From Bacillus sp. UNC41MFS5 (GTDB lineage Bacteria; Bacillota; Bacilli; Bacillales_B; DSM-18226), in NCBI RefSeq assembly GCF_000686805.1, contig NZ_KK366017.1, positions 186,001 through 250,000 of the forward strand: a stretch of 64,000 nucleotides of DNA. The letters are read 5' to 3'. Made by a program: the position numbers and the translations under genes. Within the stretch, counting starts at the first letter, position 1; the number at the start of each line of letters is the position of its first letter. Shown here piece by piece: positions 1 through 8,844 of the stretch. The notes beneath the pieces were generated by a model. The model had not been told where the DNA came from, did not search any database, and was given only the letters and a program-made list of their open reading frames with translations.

Positions 1-726
1 GTAGACACAATGCCGAAAACAGCTGAAAATGTAGCTCAGCGCTTTAATGTTTCACGCAGTGATCAGGATCAGTTCGCTTTTGAGAGTCAGCAGCGAGCGA
101 AAAAAGCGATGGAAGAAAATCGTTTTGCACAAGAGATTGTCCCAGTCGTATATAAAGATCGAAAAGGAAATGAAATTGTCGTCGATAAGGATGAGCATCC
201 TCGTCCGGATACAACATTAGATAAACTCGGAAAATTAAAGCCTCTGTTTGAAGGAGGAACGGTTACGGCGGGTAATGCTTCAGGTGTCAATGACGGAGCT
301 TCAGCGTTATTAATCATGAGTGCCGATAAGGCGAAGGAATTAGGATTGAAGCCTCTAGTGAAGTATGTAGTAGGAGCAACAGCAGGATTAGAGCCGGCTA
401 TCATGGGATTAGGACCGATTTTTGCTACAAGAAAAGCGCTGCAACGTTCCAATTTAACGGTCGAAGATATCGGGTTAATTGAATTAAATGAGGCATTTGC
501 TTCTCAAGCTTTAGAATGCATCCGTCAATTGGAGCTGGATACAAATAAAGTGAATGTAAACGGAGGCGCTATTGCGTATGGCCATCCGCTTGGGGCAAGC
601 GGAGCCCGTATCTTAACAACCCTTATATACGAAATGAAGAAACGCGATGCAAAATTCGGCCTTGCGACGATGTGTGTAGGCGTTGGGCAAGGAATAGCGG
701 CGATCGTTGAGAGTGTAACAGAATAA
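1..726 (+). CDS. paaJ: 3-oxoadipyl-CoA-type thiolase, C-terminal part (cut by window edge)
   Basis: Thiolase that would release acetyl-CoA from 3-oxoacyl-CoA at the end of phenylacetate catabolism. The reading frame is open from base 1, so the N-terminal ~160 residues, including the acyl-accepting Cys, lie outside the window. Seen here: the NEAFASQ block, the [10 protein letters not shown] block with the catalytic His near base 580, and the C-terminal catalytic Cys codon at 673-675 in CVGVGQG. From family knowledge, CVGVGQG rather than CIGGGQG is typical of PcaF/PaaJ (3-oxoadipyl-CoA) thiolases. The enoyl-CoA hydratase and PaaX repressor downstream support the paa assignment. Exact substrate is inferred. 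Confidence 0.85.
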   Translation, partial: VDTMPKTAENVAQRFNVSRSDQDQFAFESQQRAKKAMEENRFAQEIVPVVYKDRKGNEIVVDKDEHPRPDTTLDKLGKLKPLFEGGTVTAGNASGVNDGASALLIMSADKAKELGLKPLVKYVVGATAGLEPAIMGLGPIFATRKALQRSNLTVEDIGLIELNEAFASQALECIRQLELDTNKVNVNGGAIAYGHPLGASGARILTTLIYEMKKRDAKFGLATMCVGVGQGIAAIVESVTE

Positions 727-734
727 CGTGAGGG

Positions 735-770
735 CCCTTATTTGACGAAATGCCAAGTAAGGGTTTTTTA
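735..770 (+). terminator. Hairpin terminator after the thiolase gene
   Basis: A 10-bp stem (735-744 with 754-763, one G-U pair) is followed by six T residues. It lies between the thiolase and the hydratase genes, so it may only attenuate transcription of the latter if both belong to one operon. Confidence 0.7.
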
Positions 771-793
771 GCAAATAAAATGAGGTGTAGAAA

Positions 794-1570
794 ATGTCTA
801 ATGTTTTGTATAAAATAGAAGATAGTATAGGGTATGTAACAATAAATCGTCCTGACGTGTTAAATTGTTTTGATTATGAGACATTAAAGCAGTTACAAGA
901 AGTGGTAGATTCTATTGAGCTAGATCCAGAAGTGAGAGTAGTCATTTTCACTGGAGCAGGTGAGAAAGCCTTTAGTGCAGGTGCTGATTTAAAAGAGCGT
1001 AAAACTTTAACCGATGTGCAAGTAAGAAGAAACGTAAAAGCCATACGGGATGTATTCAACAGCATAGCATCTCTTCCACATCCAACCATTGCGGCGGTAA
1101 ACGGCTATGCGTTTGGCGGTGGGTTTGAATTAATGTTGGCCTGTGATTTTTCCATTGCAGTAGAGGAAGCGAAGCTGGGACTTACAGAGACCAGTTGGGC
1201 TATTATTCCCGGAGCTGGCGGTACGCAGCGTTTACCGCGGTTAATTGGCGAAGCAAAAGCTAAAGAGCTGATTTTTACAGCCCGAAAAATCTCTGCTTCA
1301 GATGCTTATGGATACGGAATACTAACGAGAGTTGTAAAGCGAGAAGAACTAATGAAGTCTTGTGAAGAGTTTGCAGCAGAAATGATGAAAAATGGTCCCA
1401 TTGCTTTAAAGCAAGCGAAATATGCGATTAATCAAGGGATGAATGCAGATTTGCAAACTGGAATGGCGATTGAGTCGAAAGCTTATGAAATAACGATTCC
1501 TTCTGAAGACCGATTAGAGGCTTTACGAGCTTTTAGCGAGCGTAGAACGCCTGATTTCACTGGAAAATAA
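794..1570 (+). CDS. Enoyl-CoA hydratase/isomerase (crotonase family), paa-linked
   Basis: A 258-residue crotonase-fold protein, the usual family length. Both catalytic glutamates of classical enoyl-CoA hydratases are present: E112 in GGGFE and E132 in LTET, followed by the PGAGGTQRLPR block, so true hydratase activity is expected. The oxyanion-hole segment FSAGAD is intact. It sits between a thiolase and paaX, suggesting a PaaF-like role in beta-oxidation steps of phenylacetate breakdown. It is a clear paralogue of the hydratase gene at 46424-47203. A ribosome binding site (GAGGTG) precedes the ATG. Confidence 0.85.
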   Translation: MSNVLYKIEDSIGYVTINRPDVLNCFDYETLKQLQEVVDSIELDPEVRVVIFTGAGEKAFSAGADLKERKTLTDVQVRRNVKAIRDVFNSIASLPHPTIAAVNGYAFGGGFELMLACDFSIAVEEAKLGLTETSWAIIPGAGGTQRLPRLIGEAKAKELIFTARKISASDAYGYGILTRVVKREELMKSCEEFAAEMMKNGPIALKQAKYAINQGMNADLQTGMAIESKAYEITIPSEDRLEALRAFSERRTPDFTGK

Positions 1571-1670
1571 TAGCTGCAATAATCAGCATAGAATAATAAT
1601 AGATTCTTTAGTGCTCCACTTCTTTAAAACAAAACATATACAGGCGGTGCAAACAGAAAGAGTGAGATAA

Positions 1671-2570
1671 ATGAGCACTGCAAATACGCAGTCCATGATT
1701 TTTACGATTTATGGCGATTACTTACGCCATTATGGAAATAAGATTTGGATTGGAAGTTTAATACGCTTATTAAAAGAATTTGGACATAACGAACAGGCTG
1801 TTCGTGTAGCTGTTTCGCGTATGTTGAAACAAGGGTGGATACAGTCAGAGAAAAAGGGGAATAAAAGTTATTATTTTCTAACCTCTCGCGGTGATAACCG
1901 CATGGAAGAAGCTGCGGGAAGAATTTTCAAGCTGAATCCTCATGAATGGGATGGAAAGTGGAGAATCCTAATGTATACCATTCCCGAAGAAAAAAGACAA
2001 ATTCGCGATGAATTCAGAAAAGAATTACTATGGAGTGGCTTTGGAAGTTTTGCCAGCGGCTGCTGGATATCTCCCAATGCCTTAGATAAGGAAGCTGAGC
2101 TCCTAATCGACAAATATGATATTAGGCCATACGTTGATTTCTTTTTATCAGAATATAAGGGGCCGAAGGAAAGCCAATCGCTTGTAGAGAGAAGCTGGCC
2201 TTTATCTGAGATTGAAGAAAAGTATGAGCAATTTATCTCGGATTACAGCAGGAAATACATTGTGCATCAAAGTATCATGCAAAGAGGCGAGATGACAGAT
2301 GCGGAATGTTTTGTCGAGAGAACGAATCTAGTTCACGAGTATCGGAAATTTTTATTCACTGATCCAGGATTGCCGAAGGAGCTTTTACCTGCGCGCTGGA
2401 GCGGTAACCATGCGGCCTTGTTGTTTAGTCAATATTATAAAATGTTGGCTGAGCCGGCTAACCGCTTCTTTGAAGAGGTCTTCCAGGAAGATAATGATTT
2501 AAGGCGCAAAGATCAATCATATGATGCTTCTGACCATCTGTTAATCAGCGAACAAATAAAAAACTCCTAG
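1671..2570 (+). CDS. paaX: PaaX-family transcriptional repressor
   Basis: A 299-residue GntR-like regulator of phenylacetate catabolism. An N-terminal winged-helix domain (about residues 10-75, with RVAVSRMLKQGWI) is followed by the characteristic WDGKWRILMYTIPE segment near residue 95 and the long PaaX C-terminal domain. PaaX proteins bind paa promoters and are released by phenylacetyl-CoA (family knowledge). Position directly after the thiolase and hydratase genes fits. The start was taken as the first ATG, but its ribosome binding site is weak. Confidence 0.9.
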   Translation: MSTANTQSMIFTIYGDYLRHYGNKIWIGSLIRLLKEFGHNEQAVRVAVSRMLKQGWIQSEKKGNKSYYFLTSRGDNRMEEAAGRIFKLNPHEWDGKWRILMYTIPEEKRQIRDEFRKELLWSGFGSFASGCWISPNALDKEAELLIDKYDIRPYVDFFLSEYKGPKESQSLVERSWPLSEIEEKYEQFISDYSRKYIVHQSIMQRGEMTDAECFVERTNLVHEYRKFLFTDPGLPKELLPARWSGNHAALLFSQYYKMLAEPANRFFEEVFQEDNDLRRKDQSYDASDHLLISEQIKNS

Positions 2571-2590
2571 CGGCTCTAGGAGTTTTTTAT
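2557..2590 (+). terminator. Terminator overlapping the paaX stop codon
   Basis: A-rich 5' arm, an ACTCCTAG/CTAGGAGT stem and a six-T tail. It closes the paa unit, and the 5' arm includes the last codons of paaX. Confidence 0.85.
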
Positions 2591-2716
2591 TTGTCGAGGA
2601 TTTCTCTATATTCGTATCCTTTTTGTAAAATAAGTATATTATATCCCCCTTTGTATGATTATGATTGTGTTTAAGTTGATTCTATTATAACATTATTTAT
2701 AAGGGGAGTGGTAAAA

Positions 2717-3670
2717 GTGAAATATATAACTGAACAATTGCATATTAAATACCCTATCATTCAAGGAGGCATGGGAAACATCAGTAACGCGCCCCTTACG
2801 GCGGCTGTATCAGAAGCGGGAGGATTAGGGACAATTGGATGCGGTACCATGGCGCCGGACGAAGTAGAAAACATTATTCAAGAAACGAAAAAGAGAACAA
2901 ATAAGCCTTTCGCTTTAAACATTGCCATTACTGTTACACCTTTTGTGCAGGAACTAGTAGAGTTGGTTATAAAACATCATATTCCAGTTGTATCATTATC
3001 TGCAGGGAATCCTGCTCCCATTATTCCGGTTCTTCACGAGCATGGTGTAAAAGTAATCTGTGTTGTCGCTTCTGTAAAGCATGCGCAAAAAGCAGAAGCG
3101 GCAGGAGCGGATATATTAGTAGCGGAAGGATTTGAAGCAGCTGGGATTAACTCCAATCTTGAACTGACAACGTTCACACTCATTCCGCAAATTGCTCAAT
3201 CTGTGGGCATTCCGGTACTTGCTGCTGGGGGGATTGGGGATGGAAAAGGTCTAGCGGCGTCGTTGATGCTCGGGGCCAGCGGTGTCCAGATCGGTACACG
3301 GCTGATTGCTACGAAAGAGGCTCCATTTCATAACACGTATAAACAAAATTTGGTTCACGCAAGTGACACCGACACGGTCATTGTAGGGCGTTCTGTGGGG
3401 CGTGTAAGAAGAATGTTAAAGACCCCATACGCACACAAATTGCTTAATATAGAAGAGCAAGGGATGACTTTAGAACAATATAATGAGATGACGACCGAAA
3501 AACAGCATGTAACGGGAGCGATAGCAGGAGACTTAGAAAATGGATTTATTAATAGTGGACAAGTAGCAGGATTGATTTCTGGCATCCCTAGCGTGAAAGA
3601 GCTGTTGGACAGCATGATGGAAGAAGCGAGCAGACAAATTAATAGAGTAGCAATGGACTTTGTGAAATAA
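2717..3670 (+). CDS. FabK/nitronate monooxygenase-family FMN enzyme
   Basis: A 317-residue TIM-barrel flavoprotein of the 2-nitropropane dioxygenase / enoyl-ACP reductase II superfamily. Family marks are PIIQGGMGNIS near the N-terminus, AGGLGTIGCG, the VAEGFEAAG segment, and the FMN phosphate-binding AAGGIGDGKGLAASLMLGA and GVQIGTR blocks. Family members are either FabK or nitronate monooxygenases, and the sequence alone does not decide. Start chosen at GTG 2717 because AAGGGGAG ends 8 nt upstream; an earlier in-frame GTG at 2708 overlaps that site. It stands alone between the paaX terminator and a long non-coding stretch. Confidence 0.75.
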   Translation: MKYITEQLHIKYPIIQGGMGNISNAPLTAAVSEAGGLGTIGCGTMAPDEVENIIQETKKRTNKPFALNIAITVTPFVQELVELVIKHHIPVVSLSAGNPAPIIPVLHEHGVKVICVVASVKHAQKAEAAGADILVAEGFEAAGINSNLELTTFTLIPQIAQSVGIPVLAAGGIGDGKGLAASLMLGASGVQIGTRLIATKEAPFHNTYKQNLVHASDTDTVIVGRSVGRVRRMLKTPYAHKLLNIEEQGMTLEQYNEMTTEKQHVTGAIAGDLENGFINSGQVAGLISGIPSVKELLDSMMEEASRQINRVAMDFVK

Positions 3671-3757
3671 ACAAAAAACACCTTTGTTAAATTAATTATG
3701 TATAAGAGTTTGAGAACCTTCTTTAACGTTTATTCCTGAATGCAAAACCTTTATTGC

Positions 3758-3781
3758 GCCCAAAGGAAGTTTCCTTTGGGC
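3758..3781. terminator. Strong hairpin downstream of the FabK-like gene
   Basis: An 11-bp perfect stem (3758-3768 with 3771-3781) and a 2-nt turn. There is no T-run on either side, so intrinsic termination is uncertain; it could be a 3'-end stabiliser. Confidence 0.4.
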
Positions 3782-4126
3782 TTATTGGCGTGCCAAGTCT
3801 AGCCGCAATAAATCAAATCCTCCTATTTGATACTGCGTTAACTGGCAGTAAAACCCTCGCAGATGGAAGTTTCCTTTATATAAAACGAGAGAAAAAATAA
3901 ATACATATTTGTTCAGAAATGTCTAAATTTTATTTACAAATGTGCAACCCTATGGTATTTTTATCAAGTAATAGTATAACAGATTTTTAATCGTCGTTTA
4001 TAATTTGTTTGTTAAATAAACGTTGTGTTTTTAAATCTACAGGAGAGTGATAGGTAGAAAAATTGCCATTTAATATTTATTTTTAAGGGGTTCGAGAGGA
4101 AGTTTTCGATTTGGGGAATTTAATTA

Positions 4127-4166
4127 TATAACAAATGTTTATAGTTACTTAATTGCATTTGTTATA
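4127..4166. repeat. 11-bp inverted repeat before the DUF485/symporter operon
   Basis: TATAACAAATG at 4127-4137 is exactly inverted as CATTTGTTATA at 4156-4166, with an 18-nt spacer. The right arm ends a few bases before the ribosome binding site of the 4182 gene, so it could be an operator or an mRNA hairpin limiting ribosome access. Confidence 0.7.
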
Positions 4167-4181
4167 AAAGGAGGAGCATGT

Positions 4182-4532
4182 ATGGGAGTGCAATTTCAAG
4201 AACAGAAACTACACACGCAGAAATTACACGAGGATTCTTACACATCACTGATACAAACGAATGATTTTCAAACGCTGTTAAAGCAAAAGAAATCATTTAT
4301 TTTGCCAATGGTCGTTTTTTTCGGTTTATTCTATTTTGCCTTACCTATTTTAGCTGCTTATACGAAAGTATTAAACTATCAGGCTATTGGCCATATGACA
4401 TGGGCATGGGTTTATGCATTACTGCAATTTGTTCTCGTATGGGTATGCGGTTTCGTCTACATTAAAAAGTCTGAAAAATTCGATAAATTAGCGGCGGCTA
4501 TCTTAGCGAAACATAAGGAGGAATTATATTAA
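4182..4532 (+). CDS. DUF485 membrane protein, partner of the symporter
   Basis: A 116-residue protein with two membrane segments (about residues 42-60 and 73-95) typical of DUF485 proteins (YwcB/YjcH type), which are co-encoded with acetate-type solute:sodium symporters. An AGGAGG site lies 7 nt before the ATG. The stop codon overlaps the ATG of the symporter by one base, indicating translational coupling. Function is unknown beyond this association. Confidence 0.85.
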   Translation: MGVQFQEQKLHTQKLHEDSYTSLIQTNDFQTLLKQKKSFILPMVVFFGLFYFALPILAAYTKVLNYQAIGHMTWAWVYALLQFVLVWVCGFVYIKKSEKFDKLAAAILAKHKEELY

Positions 4533-6082
4533 TGAGTCTATTGGCATTATCCTTATTCCTGGGAATCATCGCTTTAACATTGGTCATCACATATTTTTCA
4601 TCTAAAAGAACAAAAAATGCGAGTGATTTTTACACAGCCGGAGGCGGATTGACAGCATGGCAAAACGGTTTGGCGGTAGCCGGAGATTTTATGTCTGCCG
4701 CTTCGTTCTTGGGGATTACAGGAGCGATCGCTTTAGTGGGGTTTGATGGATTTTACATGAGTATTGGAAATCTAGTTGCCTTTTTATTTTTGCTCTATTT
4801 GGTTTCTGAGCCACTTCGAAATCTAGGAAAGTACACAATGGCCGACATGATTACGGCTCGCTTCAATTCCAAAAAAGTTCGAGGAGTAGCTGCCGTTAAC
4901 ACGCTGGTTATCTCCATCTTTTATATGATTGCTCAGCTTGTTGGGGCAGGCGGACTTATTAAGTTGCTGCTTGGAATCGATTATGCGACATCCGTTTTAC
5001 TTGTAGGTATCCTGATGACGATTTACGTTATTTTTGGCGGAATGACAGCTACCAGCTGGGTGCAAATTACAAAAGCTGTTTTATTGCTTATCGGATCATT
5101 TGTTATAACGTTTATTGTGTTTGCTAAATTTGACTTCAGTGTTATGAATATGTTTCAGCATGTAAAATCCGCAACGCCATTTGGAGAAGAGTTCTTGAAT
5201 CCAGGAAACAAATACAAAGATGGGTTGGATATGATTTCCTTTAATATGGCACTTGTCTTAGGAGCAGCAGGTTTACCGCATCTTCTTGTTCGTTTCTTTA
5301 CAGTAAAAGATGCAGCGACGGCACGTAAATCAGTCGTTTATTCAACATGGTTCATTGGGGTATTTTTCATTATGACCATTTTTTTAGGCTTCGGTGCAGC
5401 GGCATTTGTAGGATTTGAAAATATTGTTGCTGCGAATCCTGCTGGAAACATGGCAGCACCATTGTTGGCGAAAACGATGGGCGGAGATTTTTTATTTGCC
5501 TTTGTTTCAGCAGTTGCTTTTGCTACCATTCTTGCGGTAGTTTCAGGTCTTGTGCTCACATCCGCATCTGCGTTTGCTCATGATATTTATGGAGAAATCA
5601 TTAAAGGTGGAAAAGTAACAGAAAAGCAGCAAGTATTTGTAGCACGTATTGCTTCCATCGGAGTAGCTGTTGTTTCCATTTTACTTGCATTGTCTGCCCA
5701 AAAATTAAATGTCGCTTTCTTGTCTGTATTGGCTCTTGGTATTGCTGCCAGTGCAAATCTTCCTGTAATATTATGCACAATTTATTGGAAGCGCTTTAAT
5801 TCAACAGGGGCTATTACAGGGATGCTGATTGGATTAATCAGCTCTGTTGTCCTTGTGTTATTGAGCCCGAATGTATGGAGTCCAACGCCGGGAGCCGCCA
5901 TTTTTACCGGGGAACCTATTTTCCCGATGCTAAATCCAACTATTTACACGGTGCCGCTAGGTTTCCTTGGCGCATATTTAGGAACAGTTCTGTCTAGAGG
6001 AAAATCGAATGCAGAAAGCTTTGCAGAAGTTTTATATAAATCAAACACGGGGTATGGTATTAGTGCTGCGAAAGATCATTGA
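4532..6082 (+). CDS. Sodium:solute symporter, acetate permease type (ActP/YwcA-like)
   Basis: A 516-residue multi-pass inner-membrane protein of the SSS family. The N-terminal DFYTAGGGLTAWQNGLAVAG block and the later TYIVFGGM-like and LVLTSASAFAHD blocks are the usual family signatures, and the length is typical. Linkage to the preceding DUF485 gene is characteristic of acetate or short-chain carboxylate permeases. The thiolase, thioesterase and fumarase around it make uptake of acetate-like carbon plausible, but the substrate is inferred. Confidence 0.85.
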   Translation: MSLLALSLFLGIIALTLVITYFSSKRTKNASDFYTAGGGLTAWQNGLAVAGDFMSAASFLGITGAIALVGFDGFYMSIGNLVAFLFLLYLVSEPLRNLGKYTMADMITARFNSKKVRGVAAVNTLVISIFYMIAQLVGAGGLIKLLLGIDYATSVLLVGILMTIYVIFGGMTATSWVQITKAVLLLIGSFVITFIVFAKFDFSVMNMFQHVKSATPFGEEFLNPGNKYKDGLDMISFNMALVLGAAGLPHLLVRFFTVKDAATARKSVVYSTWFIGVFFIMTIFLGFGAAAFVGFENIVAANPAGNMAAPLLAKTMGGDFLFAFVSAVAFATILAVVSGLVLTSASAFAHDIYGEIIKGGKVTEKQQVFVARIASIGVAVVSILLALSAQKLNVAFLSVLALGIAASANLPVILCTIYWKRFNSTGAITGMLIGLISSVVLVLLSPNVWSPTPGAAIFTGEPIFPMLNPTIYTVPLGFLGAYLGTVLSRGKSNAESFAEVLYKSNTGYGISAAKDH

Positions 6083-6143
6083 TTGAAAGCTTGAGATTAC
6101 TTGAACACCATGGGGCTTGAATATCACTAATAAGTGAAAAAGG

Positions 6144-6188
6144 TAAATCATTGAACAGGGGCGCTCTTTGCTCATGTTCAATGATTTA
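6144..6188. repeat. 14-bp perfect inverted repeat before the thioesterase gene
   Basis: TAAATCATTGAACA at 6144-6157 is exactly inverted at 6175-6188 with a 17-nt spacer. It sits 44 bp before the thioesterase start. No good T-run follows on the plus strand; on the minus strand the hairpin is followed by CCTTTTT. It may be an operator, an mRNA hairpin or a minus-strand terminator. Confidence 0.75.
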
Positions 6189-6231
6189 TGTGGTTATTAA
6201 TCCTACAAATAAAAATACAGGAGGAATCAAT

Positions 6232-6693
6232 ATGAAATCCAGTATGACAGAACAGGAAGTCCACAAAAGATATTACAAGCAAATTTTCGAAACGCTCGAA
6301 CAAGAGCCTTATGCCCAGTTTCTCGGGATGAAATTAATAGAGATGGGAGAAGGGACTGCAACTGCTGAGTTAGACGTAAAGGACCATATGTTGAATTCGC
6401 ACGGTACAGTTCATGGAGCTATTATCTTTTCTTTAGCTGACTATGTCTTTGCGGCAGCCAGTAATTCTTATGGGAAAACTTCTGTTGGATTATCAACAAA
6501 TGTTAATTTTATGTCTCCTGGCCGGAAAGGATCCCGTCTAAGGGCTATAGCTGTAGAAGAAAAGCGAAACAACCGTACGGCATGGTATAAAATCCATGTA
6601 GAAAGTGATGGAGAACTTTTAGCTACCATGGAAGCATTGGTTTACCGTAAAAGCCACTATTTTGTCCCAGTAGAAGAGAATGAAAGTAATTAA
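6232..6693 (+). CDS. paaI: PaaI-type hotdog-fold thioesterase
   Basis: A 153-residue acyl-CoA thioesterase of the PaaI group. The signature NSHGTVHGAIIFSLADYVF (residues about 57-75) carries the active-site loop and helix of the hotdog fold. PaaI enzymes hydrolyse ring-hydroxylated phenylacetyl-CoA, freeing CoA from dead-end products of the paa pathway (family knowledge), which fits the paa genes 4 kb to the left. The start at 6232 was chosen for the strong AGGAGG just upstream; the reading frame is open further upstream but lacks such a site. Confidence 0.8.
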   Translation: MKSSMTEQEVHKRYYKQIFETLEQEPYAQFLGMKLIEMGEGTATAELDVKDHMLNSHGTVHGAIIFSLADYVFAAASNSYGKTSVGLSTNVNFMSPGRKGSRLRAIAVEEKRNNRTAWYKIHVESDGELLATMEALVYRKSHYFVPVEENESN

Positions 6694-6714
6694 TTCCTAA
6701 AGCTCTACACTCTG

Positions 6715-6744
6715 AACTGCAGACAAGTGTCTGCAGTTTTTTTT
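6715..6744 (+). terminator. Terminator after the thioesterase gene
   Basis: An 11-bp perfect stem (6715-6725 with 6728-6738) with a tail of eight T residues beginning at the stem foot. Confidence 0.9.
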
Positions 6745-6828
6745 GATTATCGCCTTACTTACTTTAATAAAATAGATAGGAATGGGTATATATATTGAAG
6801 TATATGAATTTGTGAGGTGTGCTGATAA

Positions 6829-8211
6829 GTGGAGAATTATCGAATTGAAAAGGATACTCTTGGTGAGGTTCGTGTGCCCATTGATAAATATTGGGGTGCT
6901 CAAACACAACGGAGCAAGGACAATTTTAAAATTGGCTCAGAGAAAATGCCGTTGGAATTAATATATGGTTTGGTTTTTATTAAAAAGGCCGCAGCAATAG
7001 TAAATTTCCAATTAGGCAAGCTCAGTGAAAATAAAATGAAGGCGATTCAAAAAGTATGTGATTCTATTCATGCCGGAGATATGGATGAACATTTCCCACT
7101 TGTGGTTTGGCAGACAGGTAGCGGGACTCAATCCAACATGAACGTAAATGAAGTGATAGCCAACAAGGCAAATGAATATTTAAAGGATCTGGGTGCTGCA
7201 CATGAAAAAATCCATCCAAATGATGATGTCAATATGTCGCAAAGTTCCAACGATACCTTTCCAACAGCCATGCATATTGCTGCATATCAAAAAATCGTAG
7301 TAGAACTTCTTCCTGCAATATCAGAACTTAAAAATACTCTCCTGCAAAAGGAAAAGGATTTCTCTAAAATCATTAAAATCGGAAGAACACATTTACAGGA
7401 TGCAACACCACTGACACTGGGACAAGAGATTAGTGGATGGCGGTGGATGCTTGAAAAATGTGAAATGATGATAAATGAGGCAAGCCAATATCTGCTTGAT
7501 TTGGCAATCGGAGGAACGGCAGTTGGTACAGGAATCAACGCACCACCTTTTTTTGGTGACATGGTCGCTGAGCAAATTTCCATATTTACTGGATATCCAT
7601 TTCGGTCCTCAGAAAATAAATTTCATGCTTTAACAAGTCACGATGAGATTGTGCATATTCATGGTTCGCTTAAAGCTTTGGCCGCTGATTTAATGAAAAT
7701 TGCTAATGACATCCGTTGGCTGGCAAGTGGGCCTCGCAGTGGGATTGGAGAGATTAATATCCCGGCGAATGAGCCTGGCAGTTCAATTATGCCCGGAAAG
7801 GTAAATCCCACTCAAAGTGAAGCATTGACAATGATAACGTGCCAAATATATGGAAATGACGCTGCTATCGCTTTTGCGGCGAGTCAAGGAAATTTCGAGT
7901 TAAATGTATTCAAACCAGTTATTATTAATAATTTTATCCAATCGGTTAGACTTCTTTCAGATGGCATAAGATCCTTTAATAAAAATTGTGCCGTAGGTAT
8001 TCAGGCCAATGACGAGATTCTTAAAGAACATTTGAATCACTCATTGATGCTTGTTACAGCATTAAATCCTCATATTGGCTATGAAAAGGCAGCGGAAATT
8101 GCCAAATTAGCTTTCAAAGAAAATTGTTCTCTAAAGGAAGCAGCGATAAAATTAGATTATGTTACTGAAGACCAGTTTTCTAAATGGGTTAAGCCAGAAA
8201 ATATGATATGA
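6829..8211 (+). CDS. fumC: Fumarate hydratase, class II
   Basis: A 460-residue homotetrameric, iron-independent fumarase of the TCA cycle (fumarate to L-malate). The fumarase/aspartase signature [11 protein letters not shown] is near residue 317, with the N-terminal YWGAQTQRS block and the [14 protein letters not shown] substrate-binding block near residue 95. Length is normal. The start is GTG 6829 with GAGGTG upstream; no ATG fits the N-terminal alignment. The gene is monocistronic between two terminators. Confidence 0.95.
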   Translation: MENYRIEKDTLGEVRVPIDKYWGAQTQRSKDNFKIGSEKMPLELIYGLVFIKKAAAIVNFQLGKLSENKMKAIQKVCDSIHAGDMDEHFPLVVWQTGSGTQSNMNVNEVIANKANEYLKDLGAAHEKIHPNDDVNMSQSSNDTFPTAMHIAAYQKIVVELLPAISELKNTLLQKEKDFSKIIKIGRTHLQDATPLTLGQEISGWRWMLEKCEMMINEASQYLLDLAIGGTAVGTGINAPPFFGDMVAEQISIFTGYPFRSSENKFHALTSHDEIVHIHGSLKALAADLMKIANDIRWLASGPRSGIGEINIPANEPGSSIMPGKVNPTQSEALTMITCQIYGNDAAIAFAASQGNFELNVFKPVIINNFIQSVRLLSDGIRSFNKNCAVGIQANDEILKEHLNHSLMLVTALNPHIGYEKAAEIAKLAFKENCSLKEAAIKLDYVTEDQFSKWVKPENMI

Positions 8212-8217
8212 AATTGA

Positions 8218-8243
8218 AAGCCCCTTCCAAATGGAAGGGGCTT
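8218..8243. terminator. Bidirectional terminator between fumC and the SASP gene
   Basis: An 11-bp stem (8218-8228 with 8233-8243) and an AAAT loop, lying between convergent genes. T-runs on both sides are modest. Confidence 0.75.
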
Positions 8244-8283
8244 AGCCATAATATTTATTTGTATTTACTTGGATTACTAAATA

Positions 8284-8487
8284 TTAGCGTTGGAATCCGC
8301 CAAGTTGAGACTCAGCCATTGCTACTAGACGTTTTGTAATTTCTCCACCAACAGATCCGTTGGCACGTGAAGTAGTGTCTGCACCAAGATTTACACCAAA
8401 TTCTGAAGCAATTTCATACTTCATTTGACTAAGAGCTTGCTCGACGCCTGGTACTAGAAGTTGATTAGAGTTGTTGTTACTTGCCAT
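8284..8487 (-). CDS. Alpha/beta-type small acid-soluble spore protein
   Basis: A 67-residue DNA-binding spore core protein that coats forespore DNA and protects it from UV and heat. It shows the conserved [10 protein letters not shown] segment containing the GPR protease cleavage site and the second conserved block [15 protein letters not shown]. The length matches the family. A GGAG site lies 12 nt before the ATG. Expression in the forespore under sigma-G is expected, but I could not place the promoter firmly. The position fits SspB (YheF) of the yhe cluster. Confidence 0.95.
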   Translation of the reverse strand: MASNNNSNQLLVPGVEQALSQMKYEIASEFGVNLGADTTSRANGSVGGEITKRLVAMAESQLGGFQR

Positions 8488-8541
8488 AGTTGAATAACAC
8501 TCCTCTTAATAAGTTTGGGGTCAGTATGGAGTTGAACCATA

Positions 8542-8739
8542 ATGGAGATTAAACCATTGCCGCCTAGGCCTAACCCATATTATCAATATTACTTTGATAA
8601 GCTTTCTACAAATTGGAGATTCATTTATAAAACTTTGGTTTGGCTGGATGAGTCGGACTTGCACCGGCTAATACCCTTTTTGGTTTCATCCATCGTGTTG
8701 TTGAATGGTTGCTTGCTTTGTAATACTTATTATGATTAA
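8542..8739 (+). CDS. Possible 65-residue protein of unknown function
   Basis: An open frame facing away from the SASP gene. It encodes a proline- and tyrosine-rich N-terminus (PPRPNPYYQYYF) and a hydrophobic stretch at about residues 46-60. The ribosome binding site is poor (GGAG 12 nt upstream) and I recognise no family. It overlaps the stretch that should contain the SASP promoter, so it may be spurious. Confidence 0.3.
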   Translation: MEIKPLPPRPNPYYQYYFDKLSTNWRFIYKTLVWLDESDLHRLIPFLVSSIVLLNGCLLCNTYYD

Positions 8740-8844
8740 AACGGAAAGACTTATTCGAGAAATTAATTAGTAATTTATTCCATTACATATGGCATGTAAG
8801 TTAACACAAACTAAGGTTATCAAATAAACAAAAGGGTGAATGGA

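Larger units (their letters stand above)
3671..4181. other. 511-bp non-coding region before the symporter operon
   Basis: I find no gene. It holds an 11-bp-stem hairpin (3758-3781) without a T-run, two exact copies of a 13-base sequence GGAAGTTTCCTTT exactly 100 bp apart (3765-3777 and 3865-3877), and an 11-bp inverted repeat just before the next gene. It must also hold the promoter of the symporter genes, but I cannot place the -10/-35 elements confidently. Confidence 0.6.

Noticed and set aside
8640..8730. tRNA-like look of the sequence around GAGTCGGACTTGCACCGGCT
   Set aside because: No acceptor stem, anticodon arm or standard T-loop could be paired on either strand.
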